Assembly (NCBI GenBank): GCA_002347365.1
Contig: DDWT01000032.1
Location: 17,199 to 81,198 of the forward strand
Direction of reading: 5' to 3'
DNA: 64,000 bases
Origin: Actinobacteria bacterium UBA2279
GTDB taxonomy: Bacteria > Actinomycetota > Coriobacteriia > Anaerosomatales > Anaerosomataceae
This document shows, piece after piece, positions 35,701 through 44,182 of this stretch (positions are counted from its first letter, which is position 1; each line of letters opens with the position of its first letter). The translations under genes were made by a program, and so were the position numbers. The notes beneath the pieces were generated by a model. It did no database searches. It was not told the DNA's origin and worked only from the letters and a program-made list of their open reading frames with translations.

Positions 35701-36358
35701 CGATCTGCACCGAGCCGATGGGGAACGACAGATTGGCGGCCTGGAGCTGTTGGATGACGCCGGATTCGGTCAGTCCCTTGTCTGCAAGGACATCCGCTTT
35801 GAAGGCGATCTTGATCGTCTCGGCGGTCTCGGCGCTACTGTTGACCTCGCCCACGCCGTCAACGGACTCGAGCGCAGGGATGACGACGTCGCGGACGGCC
35901 GCCTGCAGCTCCTCGGGTGAGTCGCCGCCCGAGACGGCGAACTTGAGGATCGGCTGCGAGCCCATGCTCACGCGGCTCGTCGTGGATTCCATGATGTTGT
36001 CGGGAAGCTCCAGCGTCTTCAGGACCTCGTTGATGGCCGACTCGGCCAGATCCATGTCCGAGGAGTAGCTGAACTCGGCTACCACGACGGAGACCGAGTC
36101 GCTTGAGGTGGACTGCACCGTCTTCAGGCCGTCTATCTGGCCGATGGCCTGTTCGATCGGACGGGTCACCTTGTCATGCACGTCGGCGGGTGCGGCTCCC
36201 GGGTACGGCGTGACGATCGCGACGATCGGGATGGAGATGTCGGGCATCGTCTCTTTCTTCAGCAGGGTCGAAGAGTAGAGACCGCCGACGATGACCATGA
36301 TCGCCGCCATGACGATGACGGCCGAGTTTCTCAGGCTGAAGCGCGTGATGCGGTCCAT
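32795..36358 (-). CDS. RND-family efflux transporter (AcrB/HAE1-like) with a lineage-specific insert
   Basis: The 1187 residues have the RND pattern: N-terminal helix, periplasmic-type loop, helices 2-6 (EDSIADMIREGLLGALFAFM, then GLTVAIGRVVDDSIVVIENI, the proton-relay Asp pair near residue 580), and the repeat in the second half (GVTTNAIM-like GLVTTNAIMFIERVNQK). Residues about 247-408 are an extra Gly-rich, then coiled-coil and Ser/Met-rich segment in the first extracytoplasmic loop. Ordinary RND pumps are near 1040 residues. No adaptor or outer-membrane gene is adjacent, as in monoderms. MarR-type gene upstream is its likely regulator. Confidence 0.9.
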   Translation of the reverse strand: MDRITRFSLRNSAVIVMAAIMVIVGGLYSSTLLKKETMPDISIPIVAIVTPYPGAAPADVHDKVTRPIEQAIGQIDGLKTVQSTSSDSVSVVVAEFSYSSDMDLAESAINEVLKTLELPDNIMESTTSRVSMGSQPILKFAVSGGDSPEELQAAVRDVVIPALESVDGVGEVNSSAETAETIKIAFKADVLADKGLTESGVIQQLQAANLSFPIGSVQIDSVDNPIRVSGAINSIEDLENLQIAIYPNANEMYADAFAQMGEGMGALGSAVGQIGGAVGQLGSAVGSIGTGMGDMAAGLGMQTGMVAALQDLQAQLLDAKIQLTGAQSVMRDLESQDATNTPEYMTADATATALETQVIPGLTSAVSGLKAQLAALQAAAGSATAPPSMPSMSAPSGSMTVSPDMEMGELEIELVSLGELADLSYDDGSGSSFSRAAGKPAVLFDIVKTQEANTVDTAQGVRDALEAVSSQLPADAEINYTYDGSVIIEDSIADMIREGLLGALFAFMIILLFLRNWRSTIISAISIPLSVIIALLAMKFVGVTMNIMTLGGLTVAIGRVVDDSIVVIENIFNHIQAGAERTPEMIRKATSEVSSAITSSTITTMAVFAPMALVEGIVGKIFTPFALTVAVALAASLLVSVTVVPLLAKWSLLDTKVKPRDEGNTRTGRAYRRTLEWALGHKGVVMVTAALLLAGSLALVPVIGMGFMSSMSEPYIQIDVEYPAGYAPADVDAALARIEKGLATEDHVIFYTTSVRSSGGFSMVGGGALSGNRGTVFVAFDPETDMTEAGKRMHALADPLLADGAEVKVGEISSMGGSANSVDLVVTGPTMEAIGTAATQIEGAIAGLDGLQNVTSNLSETRPQITVDVDQVKAADVGLNAAMVAGMVRGYVAEQSAGFIELDGRDTEVKYITQLGEVTSAQTIADHTLSTPLGDEIRIGDIADVAVIETPVSVLTRDGREFASVSAAVTVRDTSTVITAVEAAVGELDLPKGVEVETSGIASMMNESFKQLGIAMLVAIAAVYLVMVLTFGEAIAPLAIMFSLPLAIIGGIVGLFITGQPLDMPAMIGALMLIGLVTTNAIMFIERVNQKLADGLSRHDALLDAGANRMRPIMMTALTTIMALIPMASGMGGGVMSSQSLAIIVVGGLTTSTALTLIVVPVVYDLLENRKERLLHMVRKPAPVPAE

Positions 36359-36419
36359 GTGGTTCCTTTCCGTGACAGGCGAATGCCTGCGGTTACGTGA
36401 TGCGTATCCGTGGGCGGGG

Positions 36420-36896
36420 CTAGCCGTTCTCGGCTGCCATCGTCTCGATGAGGGTTGCCATGACGCGTGCGAGCACGCGGAGGTCTTCAGGCGGCAGTGT
36501 AGCGGTGTACCGGCGCATCGCTTCGCGCCGCTCCTGCTCCGCTTCTTCGAGGCGCGCCAGCCCCGTCTCGCTGAGTGTGACGTGCACGACCCTGCGGTCG
36601 GATGCGTCGTGCTCTCGTCTGACGAGCTCGCGGTCCTCTAGCGTCTGGAGCGCCATGGAGGCCGCGGAGTTCTTCATCCCGCACGATTCGGCCACGTCAG
36701 ATACGCGCATCGGACCGACGTCGCGCAGCGTACGCAACAGCAGGTAGTGGGGCAGGGCAAGGTCGGTGGAACTCGAGCCCAGGCCATAGCGCCCATTCAT
36801 CATGCGCGCCATCAGGATGGCTCCAGCGCCGATCTCGTCGAGCAGCGCGTCAGCATCCATGTGGTCGATATTAGTTTCATGCGCTGAATGGTTCAT
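36420..36896 (-). CDS. MarR-family regulator of the RND exporter
   Basis: The winged-helix protein has SVDVAESCGMKNSAASMALQ-type recognition helix (VSDVAESCGMKNSAASMALQ), LVRREHDASDRRVVHVTLSE (the wing) and flanking dimerisation helices. ATG 36896 falls only a base or so from the predicted transcription start, so it would be leaderless; ATG 36860 (146 residues, the usual MarR length) is an alternative. Neither has an SD. It lies 62 bases before the exporter gene, the standard drug-responsive repressor arrangement. Confidence 0.87.
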   Translation of the reverse strand: MNHSAHETNIDHMDADALLDEIGAGAILMARMMNGRYGLGSSSTDLALPHYLLLRTLRDVGPMRVSDVAESCGMKNSAASMALQTLEDRELVRREHDASDRRVVHVTLSETGLARLEEAEQERREAMRRYTATLPPEDLRVLARVMATLIETMAAENG

Positions 36897-36932
36897 GCGC
36901 TGAACTATATGCACACGCCAGGTATCCGTCAA
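36876..36932 (-). promoter_or_regulatory. marR promoter and double operator
   Basis: On the minus strand TTGACG (36932-36927), a 17-base spacer and TATAGT (36909-36904). Two copies of the 13-base repeat TTCATGCGCTGAA (36876-36888 and 36892-36904, + strand), 16 bases apart, overlap the -10 edge and start site. Each is an interrupted TTCA...TGAA palindrome, typical of MarR autorepression. Confidence 0.7.
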
Positions 36933-37003
36933 CTCGCGGAAGCGAGATCGATACAGCGCGGGTACACTGATGTCGAGTGAATGCATTCGGCGAAAGGGTG
37001 CGC

Positions 37004-38071
37004 ATGCCCGCTCAAGCCACCATCACCATCGATCTCTCGAAGATCACCGAGAACGCCCGCCGTGTCGTCGAGGCGCTCGGCGGACGCGAAGTCTTCGGCG
37101 TCACCAAGGTGACCTGCGGTTCGCCGGAGGTCGCGCGCGCGATGCTCGCAGGCGGCGTGACCGGGCTCGCCGATTCGCGGCTCGAGAACCTCGCAGGTCT
37201 GCGCGACGCGGGTATCACCGCGCCGCTGTGGCTGCTGCGCGCTCCCGTGCCTTCGCTTGCCGAGGAGACCGTGCGAGTCGCAGACGTCTCGCTGGAGAGC
37301 GAGATCGAGACTGTCGTGGCGCTCGATATCGCTGCCGGGCGTCTCGGCAGAAGGCACGCCGTGGTGGCTATGGTGGACCTCGGCGACCTGCGCGAAGGCA
37401 TGATGCCCGAGGATCTGCCGGCGTTCGTGGACGCCGTGGAGGCGCTGCCCAACATCGACCTGCATGGCGTCGGTGTGAGCCTCACCTGCTACGGGGCGAT
37501 CGTGCCGACCGCCGAGAACCTGAGCGAGCTGGTCGCGCTTACGCAGTCTACAGAAGCGCGCATCGGGCGCCGACTCTACGTAAGCGGCGGCATGTCGAGT
37601 TCGCTGGACGCGCTCGTTCAGGGCGTCCTGCCGGAGCGCGTGGACGGCTTGCGCATCGGCGAAAGCATCCTGTTGGGCGTGAGCACCGTGACGCGCGACC
37701 CCATCCTCGACCTGCACACGGATGCGATCGTTGCACAAGCCCCCGTCATCGAGGTCATGCGCAAGCCGAGCAAGCCGCGCGGCATCAGTGCGCAGGACGC
37801 GTTCGGCGGACGGCCGGTCTTCGAGGATCGCGGCGAGCGGCTGCGTGCGATCTGCGCGGTCGGCCGGCAGGATGCGCCGCCCGAGGGACTGCGGCCGCTG
37901 GATGAGGGCGTGGAAGTGCTGGGCGCGTCAAGCGACCATCTCGTCCTGGATGTGGACGCGATGCCCACCGCGCCGCAGGTGGGGGACACGCTGCGCTTCG
38001 TGCCGGACTACAGCGCGACACTGCGGTTGTTCACCTCACCATACGTGGACAAGGCCTACATCGGAGCCTAG
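37004..38071 (+). CDS. orr: Ornithine racemase (PLP)
   Basis: The 355 residues form an alanine-racemase-like TIM barrel: FGVTKVTCGSPEVARAML carries the PLP Lys near residue 38, then LADSRLENL, MVDLGDLREGMMPEDL and LYVSGGMSSSL. These match the ornithine racemase branch rather than Alr. It makes D-ornithine for OraSE. ATG 37004 has GAAAGGG correctly spaced; a GTG at 36977 is a weaker choice. A GGGTACACT -10-like element is at 36961-36968. Distant from the other ornithine genes but on the same strand. Confidence 0.87.
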   Translation: MPAQATITIDLSKITENARRVVEALGGREVFGVTKVTCGSPEVARAMLAGGVTGLADSRLENLAGLRDAGITAPLWLLRAPVPSLAEETVRVADVSLESEIETVVALDIAAGRLGRRHAVVAMVDLGDLREGMMPEDLPAFVDAVEALPNIDLHGVGVSLTCYGAIVPTAENLSELVALTQSTEARIGRRLYVSGGMSSSLDALVQGVLPERVDGLRIGESILLGVSTVTRDPILDLHTDAIVAQAPVIEVMRKPSKPRGISAQDAFGGRPVFEDRGERLRAICAVGRQDAPPEGLRPLDEGVEVLGASSDHLVLDVDAMPTAPQVGDTLRFVPDYSATLRLFTSPYVDKAYIGA

Positions 38072-39066
38072 GTGTTGTGCGCCTGATCTCGCGGGGGGCT
38101 GTTCTCGGCGGGCAATGAGACCGTGAAGGTCGTACCGACAGCCTCGGCGCTTTGCACGTCGATCTTCCCGCCGTGAGCCGTCACGCTGGTGTTCGCGATC
38201 GCAAGACCAAGCCCGAAGCTGCCGCTCTCTCTAGCGCGTGCGGTGTCCACGCGATGGAAGCGCTCGAACACGCGTGGGAGTTCGGAGGCTGGGATTCCAA
38301 CTCCGGTATCCGAAACGTTCACGTGGACAACACTCCAGTCGCGCTCGATCCGGATATCGACATTCCCGTCTGCGGGGGTGTACTTGATCGCGTTCTCCAT
38401 GAGATTAGCGAAGACCTGGCGGAGCTGCTCGACATCGCCTTCCACGGTCAAATCGATCTCTGTGGGAGCCGAGACGGTGAGCTTGATCGAGCGTCCCTCG
38501 GCCACGGGCGTGAACTCGGTGTGCAATGTGCTAAGCACGTCTCCGAGCGCCACCCGGGGCCGGTTTCCGGGCCCCGCCTGCTCGACGCGGGCCAGGGTCA
38601 GCATCTGCTCGGTGAGTCGCGTCATCCGGTCGACGTCGCCTTCCATGGCGCGCATCATCTCGCGAAGTTCATCGGCTTCGCGAGGACGTGATCGTGCGAG
38701 GCTGAGTTGCGTCTTGAGCATGCCGAGCGGGGTGCGCAGCTCGTGCGACACGTCGGAGGTCAGCTGCCGCTCGTGCTGGAACGACTCATCCAGGCGCTCG
38801 AGCATCGTGTTGAACGTCTGTGCCAGGCCGCCGACTTCGTCGTCCGTCTGCTGCGCCTCGATGCGCTGGCTCAGATCCGCCGCACTGATCCGTCGGGCGG
38901 TCTCTGTGATGTCGGCTACGGGAGCGAGCGCGCGTTTGGTGAGGAAGAGCCCGCCCGAGGCCGAGAGAAGCAGTACGAGCGGGATGGCGATGGCGAAGCT
39001 GACGAGGACTTGCTGCGTCCGGGTAAGGCCAGGATTAAGAGCGCTGAGAAACCCGCTCGGGATCTC
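38068..39066 (-). pseudogene. 5'-truncated sensor histidine kinase
   Basis: The open frame from 39066 encodes one membrane helix (VSFAIAIPLVLLLSASGG), a HAMP-like linker (TETARRISAADLSQRIEAQQ), DHp box TSDVSHELRTPLGMLK and a complete HATPase with NLMENAIKYTP and FGLGLAIANTSVTAHGG. A TGA at 39067-39069 closes the frame upstream. There is no ATG/GTG start before the HAMP region, the first being ATG 38805, so the first helix and sensor domain are missing. It is either a remnant or a cytosolic kinase fragment. Its stop overlaps that of orr on the other strand. Confidence 0.7.
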
Positions 39067-39144
39067 TCAGGTTCGCTCAGCGGTCTCACAGGTTGCCGGG
39101 CGCAGGATGCAGTAGTCCGCAACAACATGTGAAAGGAGTCCGAG

Positions 39145-39396
39145 ATGGATAAGCGCAAGAAGGTCACGCTGATCTCCGCGATGGCTGCGGCTCTGGCGAC
39201 GAGTGCTTTGGTCGCGACTGCCGCACTGGCTACTCCGGCCCAGACGCCGGCGCCGGCCGACAAGGCGAGCGCAGTAGCGTCTCAGCCCGCCGAGGCTGCC
39301 GAGACCGACGGAGTCAACCACGAGTTCGACGGCGAAGAGGTCGGCAACAATGGCGACGGCGTCGCGGATGCCGGCGACGCGCTCGAGACCAAGTAG
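39145..39396 (+). CDS. Small secreted acidic protein
   Basis: The 83 residues have a basic N-terminus (MDKRKKVTLISAMAAALATS), a signal-peptide helix and a processed part of about 50 residues that is Ala/Pro-rich and then acidic (FDGEEVGNNGDGVADAGDAL). ATG with GAAAGGAG upstream and a terminator downstream mark it as a real monocistronic gene. Placed between a kinase remnant and a two-component system, it could be a target or signal of that system; inference. Confidence 0.7.
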   Translation: MDKRKKVTLISAMAAALATSALVATAALATPAQTPAPADKASAVASQPAEAAETDGVNHEFDGEEVGNNGDGVADAGDALETK

Positions 39397-39422
39397 CACC
39401 TGTTCTACCCCTCTCTCCTAGC

Positions 39423-39450
39423 GAAGAGCTCCCGTTTCCGGGGGCTCTTC
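39423..39450 (+). terminator. Terminator after the small secreted protein
   Basis: GAAGAGCTCCCG (39423-39434), loop TTTC, CGGGGGCTCTTC (39439-39450): 12 pairs including one G-T wobble. Confidence 0.75.
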
Positions 39451-39561
39451 GTCGTGTCGCTCGTACACGGGGTATGGTGGGGGTACGAAGAACTCTCAGC
39501 GTTTACTCAGGTTCGCGGACGCACCATGGTCATACGTTCGGCAATCGAAGGATTCTCGCGC

Positions 39562-40239
39562 ATGCGTCTACTGGTGGTCGAAGATGAAGTCCGACTCGCG
39601 TCCTACCTCAAGCGGGGGCTGGAGGCCGAAGGCTACGCCGTCGACATCGCTGCGACCGGTACCGATGGTCTATGGATGGCCACCGAGCAGCCTTACGACG
39701 CGATGCTGCTCGACATCATGTTGCCGGGCATGAACGGCTACAAGGTCTGCGAGGAGCTGCGCCAGAAGGGCAACTGGGTCCCTATCCTGATGCTCACCGC
39801 CAAAGACGGCGAGTACGATGAGGCCGAAGCCCTGGACACCGGCGCGGATGACTTCCTCTCCAAGCCCTTCTCGTTCGTCGTGTTGCTTGCACGGCTTCGT
39901 GCGCTGCTGCGACGCGGTTCTGCCGAGCGGCCCCCGGTGCTCGCGACAGGAGACCTGACGCTGGATCCTTCCTCGCGATTGGTCGCACGCGGCGGTGTAC
40001 GGATCGACCTCACGCCACGCGAGTACGCGCTCCTTGAGTTCTTCATGCGTCACCCCGGGGACGTGTTGCCCAAGCGAGACATCATCGAGCACGTGTGGGA
40101 CTGGGAGTTCGAAGGCGACCCGAACATCATCGAGGTGTACGTGGGATACCTCCGCAAGAAGATCGACGTGCCCTTCGGCTGCGATTCGCTCAAGACCGTG
40201 CGTGGCGCGGGCTACCGTCTGGACGCCTCCAATGGCTGA
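39562..40239 (+). CDS. OmpR-family response regulator
   Basis: The 225 residues comprise a receiver domain (VVEDEVRLA acidic pair, LLDIMLPGMNG phospho-Asp near residue 53, LTAKD, DDFLSKPFS with the conserved Lys) and a winged-helix output domain (LTPREYALLEFFMRHPGDVL, then TVRGAGYRL). ATG 39562 has GAAGGATTC upstream. It overlaps the kinase gene by 8 bases. Confidence 0.94.
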   Translation: MRLLVVEDEVRLASYLKRGLEAEGYAVDIAATGTDGLWMATEQPYDAMLLDIMLPGMNGYKVCEELRQKGNWVPILMLTAKDGEYDEAEALDTGADDFLSKPFSFVVLLARLRALLRRGSAERPPVLATGDLTLDPSSRLVARGGVRIDLTPREYALLEFFMRHPGDVLPKRDIIEHVWDWEFEGDPNIIEVYVGYLRKKIDVPFGCDSLKTVRGAGYRLDASNG

Positions 40240-41632
40240 GATCAAGACACGTCTGCGTTCTCTCACCGGCGGGATCCGCTTCCGGACAACCGCGCTGGCT
40301 ACGCTGGCGGTCGCCGTCGCACTCGCGGCTAGCGGTGTCGCACTCGTCTACGTGTCGCGGGCCGGGCTTCGTGACTCCGTGCAGGCGGCTGCCGAGACAC
40401 GCGCACAAGACATCGCAGTACTCGCCGAGCAAGACTTGCTGCCCGTACCCCTGCCCGGTCGCGGCGATGCTCTCGTCGCGCAGGTCGTGGGAGGGAACGA
40501 CCGCGTGCTCTCGTGGACCGCAGACATCGAGGGTGAAGGGCCGCTCGGCGGCGAACGCCTCGAAGCGGGTCAGCAGATCACCCGAGATATCACGCAGGCA
40601 GATGCCGGGGATTCTCAGGCCCAAGGTGGCGCTTTTGGCGAAGATAGGGCGCTTCTCGTGGCGCGCGGTGTCTCGACCCCGAACGGCACGGTAACGGTCA
40701 TCGTGGTCGCCTCGCTCGGCGTCGTGGACAGATCGATCGGAGTGTTCCAAAACGTGCTTCTGATCGTCTTGCCGCTGATCTTGGCCGTGACAGCGGTGAT
40801 CGTGTGGCTGCTCACCGGTCGCGCGCTGGCGCCTGTTGAGGGCATACGGCTGCGCGCGGCGGAGATATCCGCGTCAGAGCCGGGACGTCGCGTACCGGTA
40901 CCGGCTTCGACCGACGAGGTACACCGGCTGGCGCTCACGATCAACGAGATGCTCGACCGTCTCGAGGACTCGGCCGAGCGGCAACGGCGTTTCGTGGGAG
41001 ACGCCTCGCACGAGCTCCGCAGTCCGGTGGCGGCCGTCCAGACGATGCTCGACGTCGCACAACTTCATCCCGGCAGTGTCGACGTCCCGACGTTGCTGGA
41101 AGACGTCCGCCGGGAGAATGCGCGCCTCGAGGGTCTGACACATGACATGCTCATGCTTGCCCGTCATGCTGAGCGCGCGATAGATACCGGCACGTTGAGT
41201 GTCGATCTTGAGCGCGTGCTTGCCGATGAGATCGTCTCGGCAAGTGCTCGCTCAGCTGTGCCAGTGCTCCTCGAGGCCACCGGCCCCCTGATGGTGGTGG
41301 GCGATCGCGCACAGCTTGGACGCGTCTTGCGCAACCTGCTCGATAACGCGCTGCGTCACGCAGAATCCACGGTCTGGGTGGACGCAGGCGTGGAAGGTGC
41401 GGACGTGGTGATGCAGGTCAGCGACGACGGCGTCGGCATTGCCGAGGCCGATCAGGAACGCGTCTTCGAGCGTTTCGTCCGTCTGGATGAGGGTCGTGCC
41501 CGTGCTGATGGCGGCGCCGGTCTTGGACTCGCCGTCTGTAGAGCGCTCATCGAGGCACACGGCGGCAGCGTGCGCGTGGTCGACCCGCTGCGCGGCGGCG
41601 CGACACTCGAGGTCCGGCTGCCGAAGGCGTAG
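40232..41632 (+). CDS. Sensor histidine kinase
   Basis: The 466-residue protein has two membrane helices (about 18-42 and 168-192), an extracytoplasmic sensor of about 125 residues, HAMP (TGRALAPVEGIRLRAAEI), DHp VGDASHELRSPVAAVQ with the phospho-His near 262, and HATPase boxes NLLDNALRHAE, DDGVGIAEAD and GLGLAVCRAL. It partners the overlapping response regulator. After its stop, CGATGTA (41667-41673) and TACATCG (41682-41688) form a hairpin or operator. Confidence 0.94.
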   Translation: MAEIKTRLRSLTGGIRFRTTALATLAVAVALAASGVALVYVSRAGLRDSVQAAAETRAQDIAVLAEQDLLPVPLPGRGDALVAQVVGGNDRVLSWTADIEGEGPLGGERLEAGQQITRDITQADAGDSQAQGGAFGEDRALLVARGVSTPNGTVTVIVVASLGVVDRSIGVFQNVLLIVLPLILAVTAVIVWLLTGRALAPVEGIRLRAAEISASEPGRRVPVPASTDEVHRLALTINEMLDRLEDSAERQRRFVGDASHELRSPVAAVQTMLDVAQLHPGSVDVPTLLEDVRRENARLEGLTHDMLMLARHAERAIDTGTLSVDLERVLADEIVSASARSAVPVLLEATGPLMVVGDRAQLGRVLRNLLDNALRHAESTVWVDAGVEGADVVMQVSDDGVGIAEADQERVFERFVRLDEGRARADGGAGLGLAVCRALIEAHGGSVRVVDPLRGGATLEVRLPKA

Positions 41633-41817
41633 TGGGCGCCCATTCCCGCTATTCGGCCTCATCCAGCGATGTACAGCAAACTACATCGTATGTTCGCTTG
41701 TCTGGTCGCCTATCCCCGGTCGTACGATAAAGGGCACCCGCAACGGGCACCCGCAAACGCAGCAGGGGCGCGTCGTCTGCCGTAAGCATGCGGCGCATGG
41801 CACGTGGGGAGGCGCAT

Positions 41818-44073
41818 ATGCGAGGGAAGACCAGGCAGTTCGTAGCGCTGGTGGCGATCCTGGCGCTCATTGTCCCTGCTACCGCGATGGCTGTGGTCCC
41901 GCGAGATGCGGTGGACACTCGTGGATGGGGTGCGAGAAGCGACAAGCGTGCTCATCCCCTCGGCGACAAGCAGGCGGACCTGAAGAAGCAGGCGATCGAG
42001 GCCCTACTCAAAGGCAAGGCCGGCGGCGCGACCTACGAGGTGGAGAGCGGCGAGTTCGTCGAGGTCGCGAGTGTGGGCGAGGGCGATGTATGGACCGTCC
42101 CGGGCGAGTTTGCAGACTACCCGCACAACAAGATCCCTGAGCCTGATCGAACGGTGGACAACTCCACGATCTGGGTCGAGGACTTCAGCAGGGATTACTA
42201 CCGCGAGATGCTCTTCGAGGATGCTCCAGGCGTTAACTCGATGCGCGAGTACTTCCTCGAGCAGTCGAGCGGCCGGTACACGGTCAAAGGCGATGTGGCC
42301 GAGTGGGTTCCGGTTCCCGGCGACGCGGTCACCTACGACGATGGCGACCCCGGCCCCGGCACCGCCACCAACGTCTGGCAGTTCCTCATCGACTCCGTCG
42401 ACGGCTGGTACGACATGCAGATAGCCGCAGGCAAGACGCCCGCACAGATCGACGAGTACCTCGCGGGCTTCGACGTCTGGGACCGCTACGACTTTGACGG
42501 TGATGGTGAGTTCAATGAGCCCGACGGCTACGTCGACCACTTCCAGTCGCTGCACTCCGGCGAAGGCAACGAGGCCGGCGGCGGTGAGCTGGGCGACGAC
42601 TCCATCTGGAGCCACAGCTGGTATGCGTATTACACGCTGATCGGCGAAGAGGGGCCGATCGTTCCCGGCGACACCCCCCAAGCGAACCTGTACGGCGGCA
42701 TCCAGGTCGGCGACAGCGGCTACTGGATCGGCGACTACACCATTCAGCCTGAGAACGGCGGCGTAGGCGTGTTCACGCACGAGTACACGCACGACCTGGG
42801 CATACCGGACCTCTACGACACGACCGGCACCGGCGAGAACGGAACCGCGTTCTGGACGCTTATGTCGTCGGGATCCTGGCTGTCGGAGAGCCCGTGGGAT
42901 CTCGGCTCCAAGCCGAATCACCTCGGCTCATGGGAGAAGCTGCACCTGGGTTGGCTGGACTACGCGCAGGCCGAGTCAGGCAAGCGTTCGGTCCATACCC
43001 TGGGCCCTGCCGAGTACAACAACACCAAGGCACAGGCACTCGTGGTGAACCTGCCGGACAAGCTTGTCGAGCAAGACATCGGCGACCCGTACAAGGGTGA
43101 GTGGTTCTTCTACAGCGGTGCCGGCGACAACCTCGACAACTACATGTACCGCCCGGTGACGCTCCCGGCCGGAGCGGTTCTCTCGGCCATGGTCAGCTAT
43201 CAGATCGAGCTCAACTGGGACTACGCATACGTGGTCGTTTCAACCAACGGCGGCCTTAGCTGGCAGAGCGTTGAGACGAACCTGTCGACGACCACAAACC
43301 CCAACGGCCAGAACTTCGGTTTCGGCATCACGGGTTCCACCAAGAAGTGGACCAGGCTCACGGCCGATCTCTCGGCGTACGAAGGTGACGTGCTCGTGGG
43401 CTTCCGGTACTGGACCGACGGCGCGCTCACCGAGCCTGGCTTCATGGCGGACGAGGTGGAGATCACCGACTATCCGCTGGATGGCGCCGAGATCGACGAC
43501 GGCACGTGGACGTTCGATGGTTTCAAGCGGACGACCGGTTTCGAGTCCGGCTACTACGTCAACTACTACCTGGCCGAGTTCAGACAGTACTGGGGTTATG
43601 ACGAGACGCTGCGCAATGCGTACAACTGGGGCTTCGAGAAGGGCAAAGACGCCGCGATCAACTGGGCCGAGCGCTTCCCGTACCAGGACGGGCTGCTCAT
43701 CTGGTACTGCGATGACTCGCAGACCGACAACAACGTGGGCGTGCACCCCGGTAGCGGCTTCGCGCTCGTCATAGACGCGCATCCGGTGCCCCTGATACGG
43801 CCCGACAAGAAGGTCTGGCGCAATCGCATCCAGAGCTACGACTCCACATTCGGCTTCGACGCGACCGACGCGCTCGCGCTGCACTACAACAGCAGGGACT
43901 GCTCTATCCCGAGCCTGGCGGCAGTGCCGGTCTTCAACGACACGCTGTCGTACTGGGATCCTAAGAATCCCACCGGTAGCGTCATCACACCGGTGACCGG
44001 GACCAAGATCGAGGTTCTCGGACTAAGCTCTGACGGCATGTACATGGATGTGCGGGTGGCGCCTGCCAAGTAG
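41818..44073 (+). CDS. Immune inhibitor A-like M6 metalloprotease
   Basis: The 751-residue protein has a signal peptide (cleavage near AMAVVP) and an N-terminal pro-region. The M6 catalytic domain has the zinc site VFTHEYTHDLGIPDLYD (HExxH near residue 320, with the Asp-containing third-ligand region), then MSSGSWL. Beta-sandwich domains complete it, including VVSTNGGLSWQSVETN, a MAM/VEG-like module. It is secreted and degrades extracellular proteins, which could supply arginine and ornithine. ATG 41818 follows GGGGAGG. A 13-base direct repeat (GGGCACCCGCAA) occurs twice near 41732-41757. Confidence 0.88.
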   Translation: MRGKTRQFVALVAILALIVPATAMAVVPRDAVDTRGWGARSDKRAHPLGDKQADLKKQAIEALLKGKAGGATYEVESGEFVEVASVGEGDVWTVPGEFADYPHNKIPEPDRTVDNSTIWVEDFSRDYYREMLFEDAPGVNSMREYFLEQSSGRYTVKGDVAEWVPVPGDAVTYDDGDPGPGTATNVWQFLIDSVDGWYDMQIAAGKTPAQIDEYLAGFDVWDRYDFDGDGEFNEPDGYVDHFQSLHSGEGNEAGGGELGDDSIWSHSWYAYYTLIGEEGPIVPGDTPQANLYGGIQVGDSGYWIGDYTIQPENGGVGVFTHEYTHDLGIPDLYDTTGTGENGTAFWTLMSSGSWLSESPWDLGSKPNHLGSWEKLHLGWLDYAQAESGKRSVHTLGPAEYNNTKAQALVVNLPDKLVEQDIGDPYKGEWFFYSGAGDNLDNYMYRPVTLPAGAVLSAMVSYQIELNWDYAYVVVSTNGGLSWQSVETNLSTTTNPNGQNFGFGITGSTKKWTRLTADLSAYEGDVLVGFRYWTDGALTEPGFMADEVEITDYPLDGAEIDDGTWTFDGFKRTTGFESGYYVNYYLAEFRQYWGYDETLRNAYNWGFEKGKDAAINWAERFPYQDGLLIWYCDDSQTDNNVGVHPGSGFALVIDAHPVPLIRPDKKVWRNRIQSYDSTFGFDATDALALHYNSRDCSIPSLAAVPVFNDTLSYWDPKNPTGSVITPVTGTKIEVLGLSSDGMYMDVRVAPAK

Positions 44074-44097
44074 AGGGGGGCGGTGCACGCGACACAA

Positions 44098-44126
44098 GGG
44101 GGGCGGCGCAGCGCGCGTCGCCCCCC
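44098..44126 (+). terminator. Terminator between the M6 protease and the sugar dehydrogenase genes
   Basis: GGGGGGCGGCGC (44098-44109), loop AGCGC, GCGTCGCCCCCC (44115-44126); 12 pairs with one G-T wobble. It may act in both directions. Confidence 0.7.
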
Positions 44127-44182
44127 TACACATCTCCGGACGGAGCATGCTTCTGGCAGGATGAGTCTGCTCGGCTGGCGCG

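Noticed and set aside
34118..35920. A 600-codon open frame on the plus strand within the RND exporter
   Set aside because: The composition is rich in Arg, His, Asp and Gly with no domain logic; the minus strand carries the complete transporter.
36977..37003. GTG 36977 as the start of orr
   Set aside because: The internal ATG 37004 has a well-spaced GAAAGGG, and the known family begins at that position.
41732..41757. Tandem GGGCACCCGCAA repeat as a possible CRISPR or iteron array
   Set aside because: Only two units with no spacers; too short for CRISPR or an origin. No CRISPR array was seen anywhere in the window.
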